A stretch of DNA of 19,684 nt from Bacteroidota bacterium (GTDB lineage: Bacteria > Bacteroidota > Bacteroidia > B-17B0 > Aurantibacillaceae). This document shows positions 1 to 7,170 of the stretch, in pieces (positions within the stretch are counted from its first letter, which is position 1; each line of letters opens with the position of its first letter). Location: contig SYEI01000067.1 in assembly GCA_005800865.1 (NCBI GenBank), forward strand, positions 1 through 19,684, written 5' to 3'. A program made the translations under genes and the position numbers. Under the pieces are notes generated by a model. The model did not search any database and was not told the DNA's origin. It saw only the letters and a list, made by a program, of their open reading frames with translations.

Positions 1-1043
1 CGGTTATTGTGGCTGATGCACAAGGTTGCTTAGTAACTTTAAATACATCGATTAGTACATCAGGAGCAGGACCTGCATTATCAATTTCATCTCAAACAAA
101 TGCTGTATGCGCTTCATCTACAAATGCAGGCGCTTCTATTTCTGCAACTGGAACAGGACCGTTTACATATAGTTGGACACCAGTTGGTGGAAATTCAGCT
201 ACGTCTTCTGGGTTATCTGGAGGAACGTATACTGTGTTTGTTGCTGATGCATCTTTATGTGTAAGTACCATTACAATAAACATAACACAACCGCCAGCTA
301 TTGTAGTTACGGTAACTAATACAACTGCAAGTTGTGGAAACTATGATGGTAGTGCAACTGTAACAATGAGTGGAGGTACAGGTTCTTTAACACCATTATG
401 GAGCGTAAATAGCAATAGCGCAACTGTTACCGGTTTATCAGCAGGAACTTATAGCGTTTTGGTAACTGATGCTACAGGTTGTACAGCTTCTGCTATTACT
501 AATGTAAATTCAGTAGGCTCATTAACGGTAAATACGTCTGCGGATGTTACAATTAATGATGGAGAAAGCACTCAAATAACCGCATTTGTGCCAAATGGTG
601 CTTCTGTAGTTTGGACACCGTCAACAGGCCTTAGCTGCGCTACATGTTCTGAGACTATTGCTTCACCTACTGTTACTACAGAATATTGTGCCTATACAAC
701 CATTGGTTCTTGTGCCGACACATCTTGTGTTTTAATTACAGTAGAAGTAGATTGTGAGAGTAAAACAGATTATTCTACACCAACAGCATTTAGTCCTAAT
801 GCCGATGGAATTAACGATGAGTTTTGTTTAAAAGGTTGGAATGAATGTGTTACCACATTTTATATTGGTATTTATAACAGATGGGGAGAGAAAATATATG
901 AATCGGAAGACCCAGGTTTTTGTTGGGACGGAACTTTTAAGGGTAGTCCATTAAACTCAGCAGTATTTGTTTATTATATTAAAGCAACTGTAAAAGATAT
1001 TGGAGAAGTTGTAAGAAAAGGAAATATTACATTAGTTAAATAG
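1..1043 (+). CDS. SprB-repeat adhesin with type B T9SS C-terminal domain (5' end outside window)
   Basis: This is the 3' end of a large secreted surface protein. The frame is open to the left edge (first full codon at 3), so the GTG at 9 is not a real start. The visible ~346 residues hold the tail of one SprB-like repeat, then two fuller repeats ending in the typical pattern GLSGGTYTVFVADASLC and GLSAGTYSVLVTDATGC, then an Ig/PKD-like segment rich in cysteine (about residues 170-245). The last ~90 residues are a gliding-motility-associated C-terminal domain (TIGR04131/CHU_C type): FSPNADGINDEF, then YNRWGEKIYES, a WDG motif and a terminal GNITLVK. From family knowledge this domain directs export by the type IX secretion system and surface attachment. 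Its function is likely adhesion or gliding, but the missing N-terminus could carry other domains. The next gene, PorP/SprF-like, begins 5 nt after the stop, which fits a co-transcribed substrate/partner pair. Confidence 0.9.
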   Translation, partial: VIVADAQGCLVTLNTSISTSGAGPALSISSQTNAVCASSTNAGASISATGTGPFTYSWTPVGGNSATSSGLSGGTYTVFVADASLCVSTITINITQPPAIVVTVTNTTASCGNYDGSATVTMSGGTGSLTPLWSVNSNSATVTGLSAGTYSVLVTDATGCTASAITNVNSVGSLTVNTSADVTINDGESTQITAFVPNGASVVWTPSTGLSCATCSETIASPTVTTEYCAYTTIGSCADTSCVLITVEVDCESKTDYSTPTAFSPNADGINDEFCLKGWNECVTTFYIGIYNRWGEKIYESEDPGFCWDGTFKGSPLNSAVFVYYIKATVKDIGEVVRKGNITLVK

Positions 1044-1048
1044 GAGAA

Positions 1049-2128
1049 ATGATGACAAGATTTATTATACTAGTAGTTGGATGTTTACTGTTTCAAACAG
1101 CAACATCACAAGATTTCCATTTTTCTCAATACAACGAAAACCCATTATTGGTGAATCCTGCTTTAGCTGGTTCCAATCATGTGATGAGAGGATCGATTGT
1201 CTACAGAACACAATGGAGTGCAGTTGCCACACCATACACTTCTTTCGGTCTATCTTTTGAATCAAGATTTAAAGCAAGTAATTGGGAAAAAGCGGATGCC
1301 AAAAGAGGAATGATATTCAAAAAAGCGAAAAACAGAATGGCTGGCGGAATTTCGATTTATAATGATAATGCTGGAGATGCCAAAGTTGGAACATTCGCAA
1401 CTAATTTAACCTATGCCATGTTTTTTCCTCTTAATACAAATAGTAGTATCTCGCTTGGATTACAAGGAGGATTTGTTCAACGTAAAATGAATGGATCTAA
1501 TTTGATTTATGGAGAACAGTATAACGGTTATACTTATGATGTTAACTTGCCATCAGGCGAAGCTTACACGAGACAAAGTTTTATGTACGGTGATGTTGCC
1601 AGTGGAATAGTGTATACTTTTAATCGTGGAGAAAGATCTGTTGCGGCTAATGATCAAATTAATGCACAAGTTGGTTTTGGCGCATTCCATTTAACGCGTC
1701 CGCAGCAGAATTTTTTAAATGGTGAAAGCGACCGAATGTATAGAAAGTACGTGTTTCACGGAAACTTATTATTTGGCATTCCTAATACCCTAATGGGAAT
1801 TGCGCCAACCTGGTTAGTGCAAATGCAAGGACCTTCAAAAGAAATCATGGCAGGTTTAATGATGAAGTATTATATAAAAGACAATTCTAAATATACTGGT
1901 AATATAAAACGTTGGTCTATTGGGGTTGGAGCTAATTACAGAACAGGAGATGCTGTTATTACTACATTATTGATAGAATTTGGAAGATTTGCAGTTGGTT
2001 ACAGTTATGATATTAATGTTTCAAAATTGGCAAATGTGAGTAGTGGAAGAGGTGGTTCGGAAATTACTTTAAGAATGATGACTCCCACAGCTTTCTTGTA
2101 TCAACGAAGATCAAAAGCAATGTATTAG
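1049..2128 (+). CDS. PorP/SprF family type IX secretion outer-membrane protein
   Basis: A 359-residue protein with an N-terminal signal peptide (about residues 1-20, ending near TATSQ) followed by the family signature QDFHFSQYNENPLLVNPALAG. It then has alternating aromatic beta-strand stretches as expected for an outer-membrane barrel. The length and start match the PorP/SprF family (TIGR03519). In Flavobacterium the sprB-sprF pair shows that such proteins are needed for export or surface display of a specific type B CTD cargo, so this protein probably serves the adhesin just upstream. Two ATG codons lie in tandem (1049 and 1052). AGGAG at 1042-1046, which overlaps the adhesin stop, sits at a better distance from the second ATG, so the real start may be 1052. 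A clear Shine-Dalgarno sequence is uncommon elsewhere in this window. Family call is firm; the cargo pairing is inferred from adjacency. Confidence 0.92.
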   Translation: MMTRFIILVVGCLLFQTATSQDFHFSQYNENPLLVNPALAGSNHVMRGSIVYRTQWSAVATPYTSFGLSFESRFKASNWEKADAKRGMIFKKAKNRMAGGISIYNDNAGDAKVGTFATNLTYAMFFPLNTNSSISLGLQGGFVQRKMNGSNLIYGEQYNGYTYDVNLPSGEAYTRQSFMYGDVASGIVYTFNRGERSVAANDQINAQVGFGAFHLTRPQQNFLNGESDRMYRKYVFHGNLLFGIPNTLMGIAPTWLVQMQGPSKEIMAGLMMKYYIKDNSKYTGNIKRWSIGVGANYRTGDAVITTLLIEFGRFAVGYSYDINVSKLANVSSGRGGSEITLRMMTPTAFLYQRRSKAMY

Positions 2129-2165
2129 AATCACTTATATATTTTAGTATATTTATTGCTGAAAT

Positions 2166-2579
2166 ATGTTGACTCAAAATTCTTTAATTTTATTACGAGG
2201 TTTGCCAGGTGCAGGTAAATCTACTTTAGCACATGTGTTGTCAGAGAACAATACCTATCCTATTTTTTCAGTAGATGATTTTTTTACAGATGAGCTTACT
2301 GGCGAATATGTTTTTAATTTTAGTGATAATCATTTAGCCTATAAGCAATGCGAAGAATTGTCTAGAGATGCTATGAAACAAAACATTGTTAAGGTATTTG
2401 TACATAATACATTTACAATGGATTGGGAATTAGAGCCCTATTTTAAATTGGCTTCCGAATTTAAGTATGCTTTGTTTGTAGTAACAGTTGAAAATTATCA
2501 TGATAAACAAAATACTCATGGAGTGAGTAACGAACAATTACATAAAATGGCTGAGAAGTATAAAGTAAAGTTACTTTAA
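2166..2579 (+). CDS. Small P-loop kinase-like protein (N4BP2L1-like AAA family ATPase)
   Basis: A 137-residue protein beginning with a Walker A loop, GLPGAGKST at residues 12-20, after a hydrophobic beta strand (SLILLRG). FSVDDFF at residues 34-40 is the position where kinases and zeta-toxin-like folds keep acidic residues. The C-terminal half contains VHNTF, a W at the start of a helix, and NTHGVSNEQLHKM, which resembles the N-HGVP-x-E motif of the NEDD4-binding-protein-2-like P-loop family related to polynucleotide kinase; here the usual proline is serine. Substrate unknown: it could phosphorylate a nucleic-acid end or a small molecule. It lies 37 nt after the PorP gene on the same strand, with no terminator seen between them, so it may share that transcript. 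Its stop overlaps the convergent cysteine-cluster gene by 4 nt. Confidence 0.75.
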   Translation: MLTQNSLILLRGLPGAGKSTLAHVLSENNTYPIFSVDDFFTDELTGEYVFNFSDNHLAYKQCEELSRDAMKQNIVKVFVHNTFTMDWELEPYFKLASEFKYALFVVTVENYHDKQNTHGVSNEQLHKMAEKYKVKLL

Positions 2580-3058
2580 ATAATCTTTTTCAACCTCTCC
2601 GTAATTTCCAAAACAGCAGGACACACCAGAGTGTTTCTGTAAGTCAGATCTAAAATTTGCTCCATACGTTTTCTATCAGTGTGTGGATATTCACGGCAGG
2701 CATTTGGTCTTGCTTCATAAACAGAACAGTAATTATTAGAACCTAAAAAAGGACAAGGTGCTTGACGAAGAACATAATCTTTGTCTTCATCAATACGTAA
2801 ATATTTGTCAATGAATTCACCTGGCTTTTGTCGTAAGTGTTTTGCTAAACGTTCAATATCCCTATTATAAAAAATAGGAGAAGTAGTTTTGCAGCAATTG
2901 GCGCAGGCTAGACAATCTATTTCTTCAAACACTTCGTCGTGTAAAGTATGAAATTGATTATCTAAATTTTTTGGTTTGGTCCGCTTGAGTTTGTCAAAAA
3001 AAATCCTGTTCTCTTTCTTAAGAGTAGACGCTTTTTGATTATGTTTTTCAATATCCAA
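2576..3058 (-). CDS. YkgJ family cysteine cluster protein
   Basis: A 160-residue cytosolic protein with no signal peptide. It carries the Zn/Fe-binding signature CxxCxxCC (CLACANCC, residues 49-56), followed downstream by further conserved cysteines in APCPFLGSNNYCSVYEARP and NACREYPH. This is the pattern of the UPF0153/YkgJ family (PF03692), whose biochemical role is not settled; metal chelation is inferred from the cysteines. The N-terminal ~35 residues are basic and helical. It is the third gene of an apparent leftward operon ribBA-truB-ykgJ-like, 39 nt after the truB stop. The 3' end overlaps the convergent P-loop gene by the 4-nt palindrome TTAA, which supplies both stop codons. Family assignment is strong; function is open. 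Confidence 0.85.
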   Translation of the reverse strand: MDIEKHNQKASTLKKENRIFFDKLKRTKPKNLDNQFHTLHDEVFEEIDCLACANCCKTTSPIFYNRDIERLAKHLRQKPGEFIDKYLRIDEDKDYVLRQAPCPFLGSNNYCSVYEARPNACREYPHTDRKRMEQILDLTYRNTLVCPAVLEITERLKKII

Positions 3059-3097
3059 GATACAACGTGTAAATTAGAGGTGTGCGGATTAACGGTT

Positions 3098-3802
3098 TTA
3101 GTAAGGGTTTTCAGTAATAAATTCTTCGGGTGTTTTGGCGTCTTCAATAGAGAAGTGTCCAATTTTTGTGCGACATAAAGTATCTAAATAGGCGCCACTA
3201 TTTAAAGCTAAGCCAAAATCACGGGCGATGCTTCTAATGTAAGTTCCTTTAGTGCAGGCAATTCTAAAATCAACTAAAGGCAGTTCGCAACGCGTTATTT
3301 CAAATTCCAATATTTCAATCGGACGAGCTTTTAATTCTATTTCTTCGCCAATGCGGGCTAATTTGTATAAACGTTTGCCGTCAACTTTCACAGCACTAAA
3401 CATTGGCGGAACCTGTTCTTGCTTGCCAATAAAGGATTTAGCTGTTTCGTAAATTAATTCTTCAGTAATGTGCTCTGTTGGAAATATTTCATCCACTTCT
3501 TTTTCTTTGTCGTAGCAAGGAGTAGTGGCACCAATAAAAAAAGTGCCCGTGTATTCTTTTGGTAAATCTTGAAAAGAAGAAATCTCTTTTGTTTTTTTAC
3601 CAGTGCAAATAATTAATAAACCTGTTGCTAATGGATCTAAAGTGCCTGCGTGTCCAATTTTTAAATGAACCAATTTATCATCCAATAATAAAGAAGGATG
3701 TTTTTTTAAAGCATGTTTTAATTTATTGACAGCCTGAAACGACGACCAAGTGTATGGTTTATTAATGAGGAGTAGTTCGCCGCTGCGATAATCGTGTTCC
3801 AT
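3098..3802 (-). CDS. truB: tRNA pseudouridine(55) synthase TruB
   Basis: A 234-residue enzyme that isomerises uridine 55 in the T-loop of tRNAs to pseudouridine. The N-terminus GELLLINKPYTWSSFQAVNKLK is the usual TruB opening. The catalytic motif GHAGTLDPLATGLL places the catalytic Asp at about residue 56. PPMFSAVKVDGKRLYKLAR and the RCSKGTYIRS-like segment (here CTKGTYIRSIARDFG) follow in the expected order. The length fits short bacteroidotal TruB proteins that lack a long C-terminal PUA domain. The start ATG is 9 nt after the ribBA stop, so it is probably co-transcribed and perhaps translationally coupled with ribBA; the same transcript probably continues into the cysteine-cluster gene. 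Confidence 0.95.
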   Translation of the reverse strand: MEHDYRSGELLLINKPYTWSSFQAVNKLKHALKKHPSLLLDDKLVHLKIGHAGTLDPLATGLLIICTGKKTKEISSFQDLPKEYTGTFFIGATTPCYDKEKEVDEIFPTEHITEELIYETAKSFIGKQEQVPPMFSAVKVDGKRLYKLARIGEEIELKARPIEILEFEITRCELPLVDFRIACTKGTYIRSIARDFGLALNSGAYLDTLCRTKIGHFSIEDAKTPEEFITENPY

Positions 3803-3811
3803 CAGTATAGT

Positions 3812-5017
3812 TTAAAAACTATGACCCATTTTATCTTTCTTGGTCTGCATATACTTTTCGTTATGCGGATTGGATTGAATGATGATAGGAACATTCTCTA
3901 CTACCTCTAAACCATAACCAATTAAACCAACACGTTTTACAGGATTATTAGAAATTAATTTCATTTTGCTAATTCCTAAATCTCTAATAATTTGGGCACC
4001 AACACCGTAATCACGTTCGTCCATTTTAAAACCTAGTTCTAAATTAGCTTCAACGGTATCGCGACCCTGTTCTTGTAGTTTGTACGCTTTTAATTTATTC
4101 AATAAACCAATACCTCTGCCTTCTTGGTTCATATAAACAATGGCACCTTTACCTTCTTTTTCAATCAACTCCATGGCTTTGTGTAATTGTGGGCCGCAAT
4201 CACAACGGCAAGAGCCAAAAATATCTCCGGTAACACAAGATGAATGTACTCGCACTAAAACAGGTTCGTCTTTATTCCATTCGCCTTTTACTAGCGCCAT
4301 GTGTTCTTCTCCGTTTGTATCAACTTTGTAAGCAATTAATTTAAAATCACCCCACTGAGTTGGCATATCCACTTCAACCTGACGAGTCACAATGCTTTCT
4401 TTACTTAAACGGTAAGAAATTAAATCTTTAATAGTCACAATTTTTAAATCGTGTTTTTTAGCAATCTGAACTAAATCTGGTAAACGAGCCATCGTCCCAT
4501 CTTCGTTCATTATTTCTACTAAAGCACCACAAGGTTCAAAACCTGCTAAACGCGCAAAATCAATCGTTGCTTCGGTATGTCCTGTGCGACGTAAAACCCC
4601 GCCAGTTTTAGCAATTAAAGGAAAAATATGCCCTGGTCTTCCAAAATCAGAAGCCTTCATATTTGGGTCAATTAATGCCTGAACGGTTTTTGAACGATCT
4701 GAAGCAGAAATACCCGTTGTGCAATCATAACCTAATAAATCAATAGAAACGGTAAAGGCCGTTTCATGTAAAGCCGTGTTTGAAGAAACCATTAATTCTA
4801 GTTTCAACTCTTTTGCTTTTTCTTGAGTAACGGCCGCGCAAATTAAACCACGCCCGTGAGTTGCCATAAAGTTGATAATTTCAGGAGTTACGTTTTGTGC
4901 GGCTGTTAAAAAATCGCCTTCATTCTCTCTATCTTCATCATCTACAACAATAATAACTTTCCCTGCTTTAATATCAGCAATGGCTTCTTCGATGGTATTT
5001 AATTTGATTGTTTCCAT
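3812..5017 (-). CDS. ribBA: Bifunctional 3,4-dihydroxy-2-butanone-4-phosphate synthase / GTP cyclohydrolase II
   Basis: A 401-residue fusion enzyme giving both riboflavin precursors: DHBP from ribulose 5-phosphate, and the pyrimidine from GTP. The N-terminal DHBP synthase half has the acidic loop DDEDRENEGD at residues 26-35 and later HTEATIDFARLAG. The C-terminal GTP cyclohydrolase II half has the zinc site VHSSCVTGDIFGSCRCDCG (about residues 255-275, three zinc cysteines), then NQEGRGIGLLNK. Catalytic motifs for both activities look intact. The protein ends in a short basic tail (about residues 390-401). It is the first gene of the leftward group with truB and the YkgJ-like gene. I looked for an FMN riboswitch in the 80 nt upstream and saw none of its conserved blocks; the previous gene on this strand is closed off by a terminator, so ribBA should have its own promoter in 5018-5097. 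Confidence 0.96.
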   Translation of the reverse strand: METIKLNTIEEAIADIKAGKVIIVVDDEDRENEGDFLTAAQNVTPEIINFMATHGRGLICAAVTQEKAKELKLELMVSSNTALHETAFTVSIDLLGYDCTTGISASDRSKTVQALIDPNMKASDFGRPGHIFPLIAKTGGVLRRTGHTEATIDFARLAGFEPCGALVEIMNEDGTMARLPDLVQIAKKHDLKIVTIKDLISYRLSKESIVTRQVEVDMPTQWGDFKLIAYKVDTNGEEHMALVKGEWNKDEPVLVRVHSSCVTGDIFGSCRCDCGPQLHKAMELIEKEGKGAIVYMNQEGRGIGLLNKLKAYKLQEQGRDTVEANLELGFKMDERDYGVGAQIIRDLGISKMKLISNNPVKRVGLIGYGLEVVENVPIIIQSNPHNEKYMQTKKDKMGHSF

Positions 5018-5097
5018 GGGGCGCTAATTTACGAATTTAATGGTATTTATAGGAACAGTATTTGGGCTTTTTAGTTTAATAATTAGCTAAAATATAA

Positions 5098-5134
5098 AAA
5101 CCGCCGTTACTTATATTTAAAGCAACTGCGGTTA
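5098..5134 (-). terminator. Rho-independent terminator of the nitroreductase gene
   Basis: Reading leftward, AACCGC(A)GTT pairs with AAC(G)GCGGTT (plus positions 5124-5133 with 5099-5108): nine pairs around one C/T mismatch. The second arm is followed by TTTTTATATTTT on the minus strand. It lies just beyond the stop of the nitroreductase at 5155 and before the ribBA start, so it separates the two transcripts. Confidence 0.75.
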
Positions 5135-5154
5135 TTTTGTACAAATTATGATGA

Positions 5155-5787
5155 TTATTTAATTTCAGTAATGAATTTGTCTTTTGGTGTACGCACTTTT
5201 TTCAAATTCATTAACCAATCATTTGATTCATCTCTATATCCCAAAGGTAAAATCACAGCAGTTCTTAACCCTTTTTCTTTTAGACCTAACAATTCATCTA
5301 AAGCAGGATAGTTAAAACCTTCCATTGGCGTTGCATCTACTTTTAATTCAGCAGCAGCAGTCATGGCTATACCTAATGAAATGTAAGCTTGTTTAGCAGC
5401 ATGTTGGTAGTTTTCTTCAGCCGGACGTTTAGGATAAGCGCCAATTAGCATCATTCTGTAAGCGTCAGAAACACTTTCGGGCATATTGCGTTCAGTGCTA
5501 TGGCGTTTAAATACTTCATTAATGCGGTCTTCCGTATATGTATCCCAAGCAGCAAATACTAACAAGTGAGAACAGTCGCTAATTTGAGTTTGACCATTCG
5601 CTACAGGTTTTATTTTTTCTAATAATTCTTTATTTGAAATAACAATAATTTCATAAGGCTGCAAGCCTGATGATGAAGGCGCTAAACGCGCTGCTTCCAA
5701 AATTGTGTCTACTTTATCTTGAGGAACTATTGTTCCATTCATTTTTTTGGTGGCATAGCGCCAGTTTAAGTTTTCTAGGATACCCAT
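5155..5787 (-). CDS. NAD(P)H-dependent nitroreductase family oxidoreductase (FMN)
   Basis: A 210-residue flavoprotein of the nitroreductase superfamily. The N-terminus LNWRYATKKMNG carries the FMN-phosphate-binding Arg-x-(x)-Thr-Lys-Lys pattern. EAARLAPSSSGLQPYEIIVI is the second flavin-contact motif, and the C-terminal NLKKVRTPKDKF supplies the last basic cluster. ATPMEGFNYPALDELLGLKEKGLRTAVILPLGYR is split here only for description: GFNYPALDELLGL followed by VILPLGYRDESNDW is typical of the NfsB-like dihydropteridine-reductase/nitroreductase branch. It acts in the cytosol as a homodimer reducing quinones, nitro compounds or other acceptors with NAD(P)H; the physiological substrate cannot be read from sequence. 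It is monocistronic: an intergenic stretch lies on each side and a terminator follows the stop. Confidence 0.88.
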   Translation of the reverse strand: MGILENLNWRYATKKMNGTIVPQDKVDTILEAARLAPSSSGLQPYEIIVISNKELLEKIKPVANGQTQISDCSHLLVFAAWDTYTEDRINEVFKRHSTERNMPESVSDAYRMMLIGAYPKRPAEENYQHAAKQAYISLGIAMTAAAELKVDATPMEGFNYPALDELLGLKEKGLRTAVILPLGYRDESNDWLMNLKKVRTPKDKFITEIK

Positions 5788-5944
5788 TTTATATGTTATG
5801 TTAATTTACATTCTTATTTTATGGAAGCAATAGTAATTACTTTACTTGATCTATTTTAAACTATAAACACAATAAAATATAAAATTGTCAGGAACGACAT
5901 TTAACTTGTGTTTGCGGTGAGTTATCTTATCCTTTTTTACGCGC

Positions 5945-6415
5945 TTAATTTTTTCCTGTAAACAGTTTTTCTACAACCTTTGTTCTATAAGTAAATATTT
6001 CTTCTACACGTTTTCTTATAAATAATTTATGTGCGATAGTTCCTAAAATTCCAAAGGGAAGCACATAGTTGACTTCATCGTGCATCTCAACCCCCGTAGA
6101 TGTTTTTTTAAATGAATGGCGATGATGCCATAATTTATAAGGACCAAAACGTTGTTCATCAATAAAATATTCTCCATCTTTTACGTGTGTAATTTCTGTC
6201 ATCCATTTTACAGGAATGCCTAGGATGGGTTTAAGAATGTAAGTAATGATTTGCCCAGCATACATTTTTTCGCCATCTTTTTTGTCGGATGTAATCACAA
6301 AGTCCATTTCGGGAGGTGTTATTTTTGATAAGTTATTTGGAGATGAAAAAAAGTTCCAAGCTTGTTCTAACGAAATAGGTAAATGTTGCGTACTCTTGAT
6401 GCTATAGAATTTCAT
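5945..6415 (-). CDS. SRPBCC (START-like) ligand-binding-fold protein
   Basis: A 156-residue cytosolic protein of the SRPBCC/Bet v1-like fold. Typical features are the N-terminal strand followed by ISLEQAWNFFSSPNNLSKITPPEM, the central GMPVKW-like stretch (here GIPVKWMTEI), and FIDEQRFGPYKLWHHRHSFK followed by MHDEVNYVLPFG. The same pattern occurs in small bacterial coenzyme Q-binding/polyketide-cyclase-like proteins; the ligand is unknown. The C-terminal region (ILGTIAHKLFIRKRVEEIF) is an amphipathic helix that could close over a hydrophobic cavity. It is divergent from the Nudix gene at 6544 and has no operon partner; 157 nt without a gene separate it from the nitroreductase start at 5787. 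Confidence 0.8.
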   Translation of the reverse strand: MKFYSIKSTQHLPISLEQAWNFFSSPNNLSKITPPEMDFVITSDKKDGEKMYAGQIITYILKPILGIPVKWMTEITHVKDGEYFIDEQRFGPYKLWHHRHSFKKTSTGVEMHDEVNYVLPFGILGTIAHKLFIRKRVEEIFTYRTKVVEKLFTGKN

Positions 6416-6511
6416 ATGTAGATTTTATTGTTTTTTTAGTTGTCAAATGGTTTAGCCAGTTTATCTTCATTAGTTTTGTGTTTTGGCAAACATGGCTATT
6501 TCATAATGTTG

Positions 6512-6519
6512 TATCTTTG
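6512..6519 (+). promoter_or_regulatory. Candidate -7 promoter element for the Nudix gene
   Basis: TATCTTTG matches the Bacteroidota -7 consensus TAnnTTTG exactly and lies 24 nt before the ATG at 6544. The nearest upstream TTG (6483-6485) is 26 nt away, longer than the usual 17-23, so the -33 part is weak. Confidence 0.5.
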
Positions 6520-6543
6520 TTATAAGACAAATAAAGCAGCGCA

Positions 6544-7170
6544 ATGTTTCAATTATTCATTGATAATTTAAAAACTAATTTACAAAAACCATTACCAGGC
6601 GAAGAAGCTCAGTTTGAGATGGCTCATGTAAAGAGGGAAAAACTTGCAGACTTATTTGGCGAATATAAAAATTACCGAGCAAGTGCTGTATTGATTTTAC
6701 TATATCCTAATGAGCAAAATCAAACTTCTGTTTTATTGATTGAGCGCATGGCTTATAACGGACACCATAGTGGACAAATAGCTTTTCCAGGCGGTAAAGT
6801 TGAACCAGGTGATATTGATTTACAAGCAACGGCTTTACGCGAATTTTTTGAAGAAACTGGTTCGGACGCAATACCTACTGTTATTGGTAAATTAACACCT
6901 GTGTATATTCCAGTCAGTAAATTTATGGTGCAACCTTTTGTTTCTTATGTTGAGGAAAAACCAAATTTTACGGCAAGTGCTTATGAAGTGAATGAACTCA
7001 TTGAATGGGAAATCGATCATTTATTAAACCCAGACATCATTAAGGAAAAAACCTTAGAGCCAACACCAGGACTTAAATTAAAAACACCCTACTTTGATGT
7101 ACAAGGTAAGGTGCTTTGGGGTGCAACAGCAATGATGCTGAATGAATTAAAAAAAATTATTAGTCCTTAG
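6544..7170 (+). CDS. Nudix hydrolase, CoA diphosphatase (NudL/YeaB-like)
   Basis: A 208-residue Nudix enzyme. The CoA-pyrophosphatase-specific motif precedes the Nudix box: LLIERMAYNGHHSGQIAFPGG (about residues 64-84, written here as LLIERM then HHSGQIAFPGG). The Nudix box follows with GGKVEPGD, ATALREFFEETG; metal-binding RE at residues 99-100 and EE at 103-104 are intact. As in this subfamily, the region between GG and RE carries an extra residue and uses aspartates. By family it hydrolyses CoA or its derivatives to 3',5'-ADP and 4'-phosphopantetheine in the cytosol, probably clearing oxidised CoA; other dinucleotide substrates are possible. Its stop overlaps the convergent asnS stop by 4 nt. 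Confidence 0.87.
   Translation: MFQLFIDNLKTNLQKPLPGEEAQFEMAHVKREKLADLFGEYKNYRASAVLILLYPNEQNQTSVLLIERMAYNGHHSGQIAFPGGKVEPGDIDLQATALREFFEETGSDAIPTVIGKLTPVYIPVSKFMVQPFVSYVEEKPNFTASAYEVNELIEWEIDHLLNPDIIKEKTLEPTPGLKLKTPYFDVQGKVLWGATAMMLNELKKIISP

Noticed and set aside
5018..5097. FMN riboswitch upstream of ribBA
   Set aside because: The 80-nt region is AT-rich and lacks the conserved GC-rich blocks of the RFN element.
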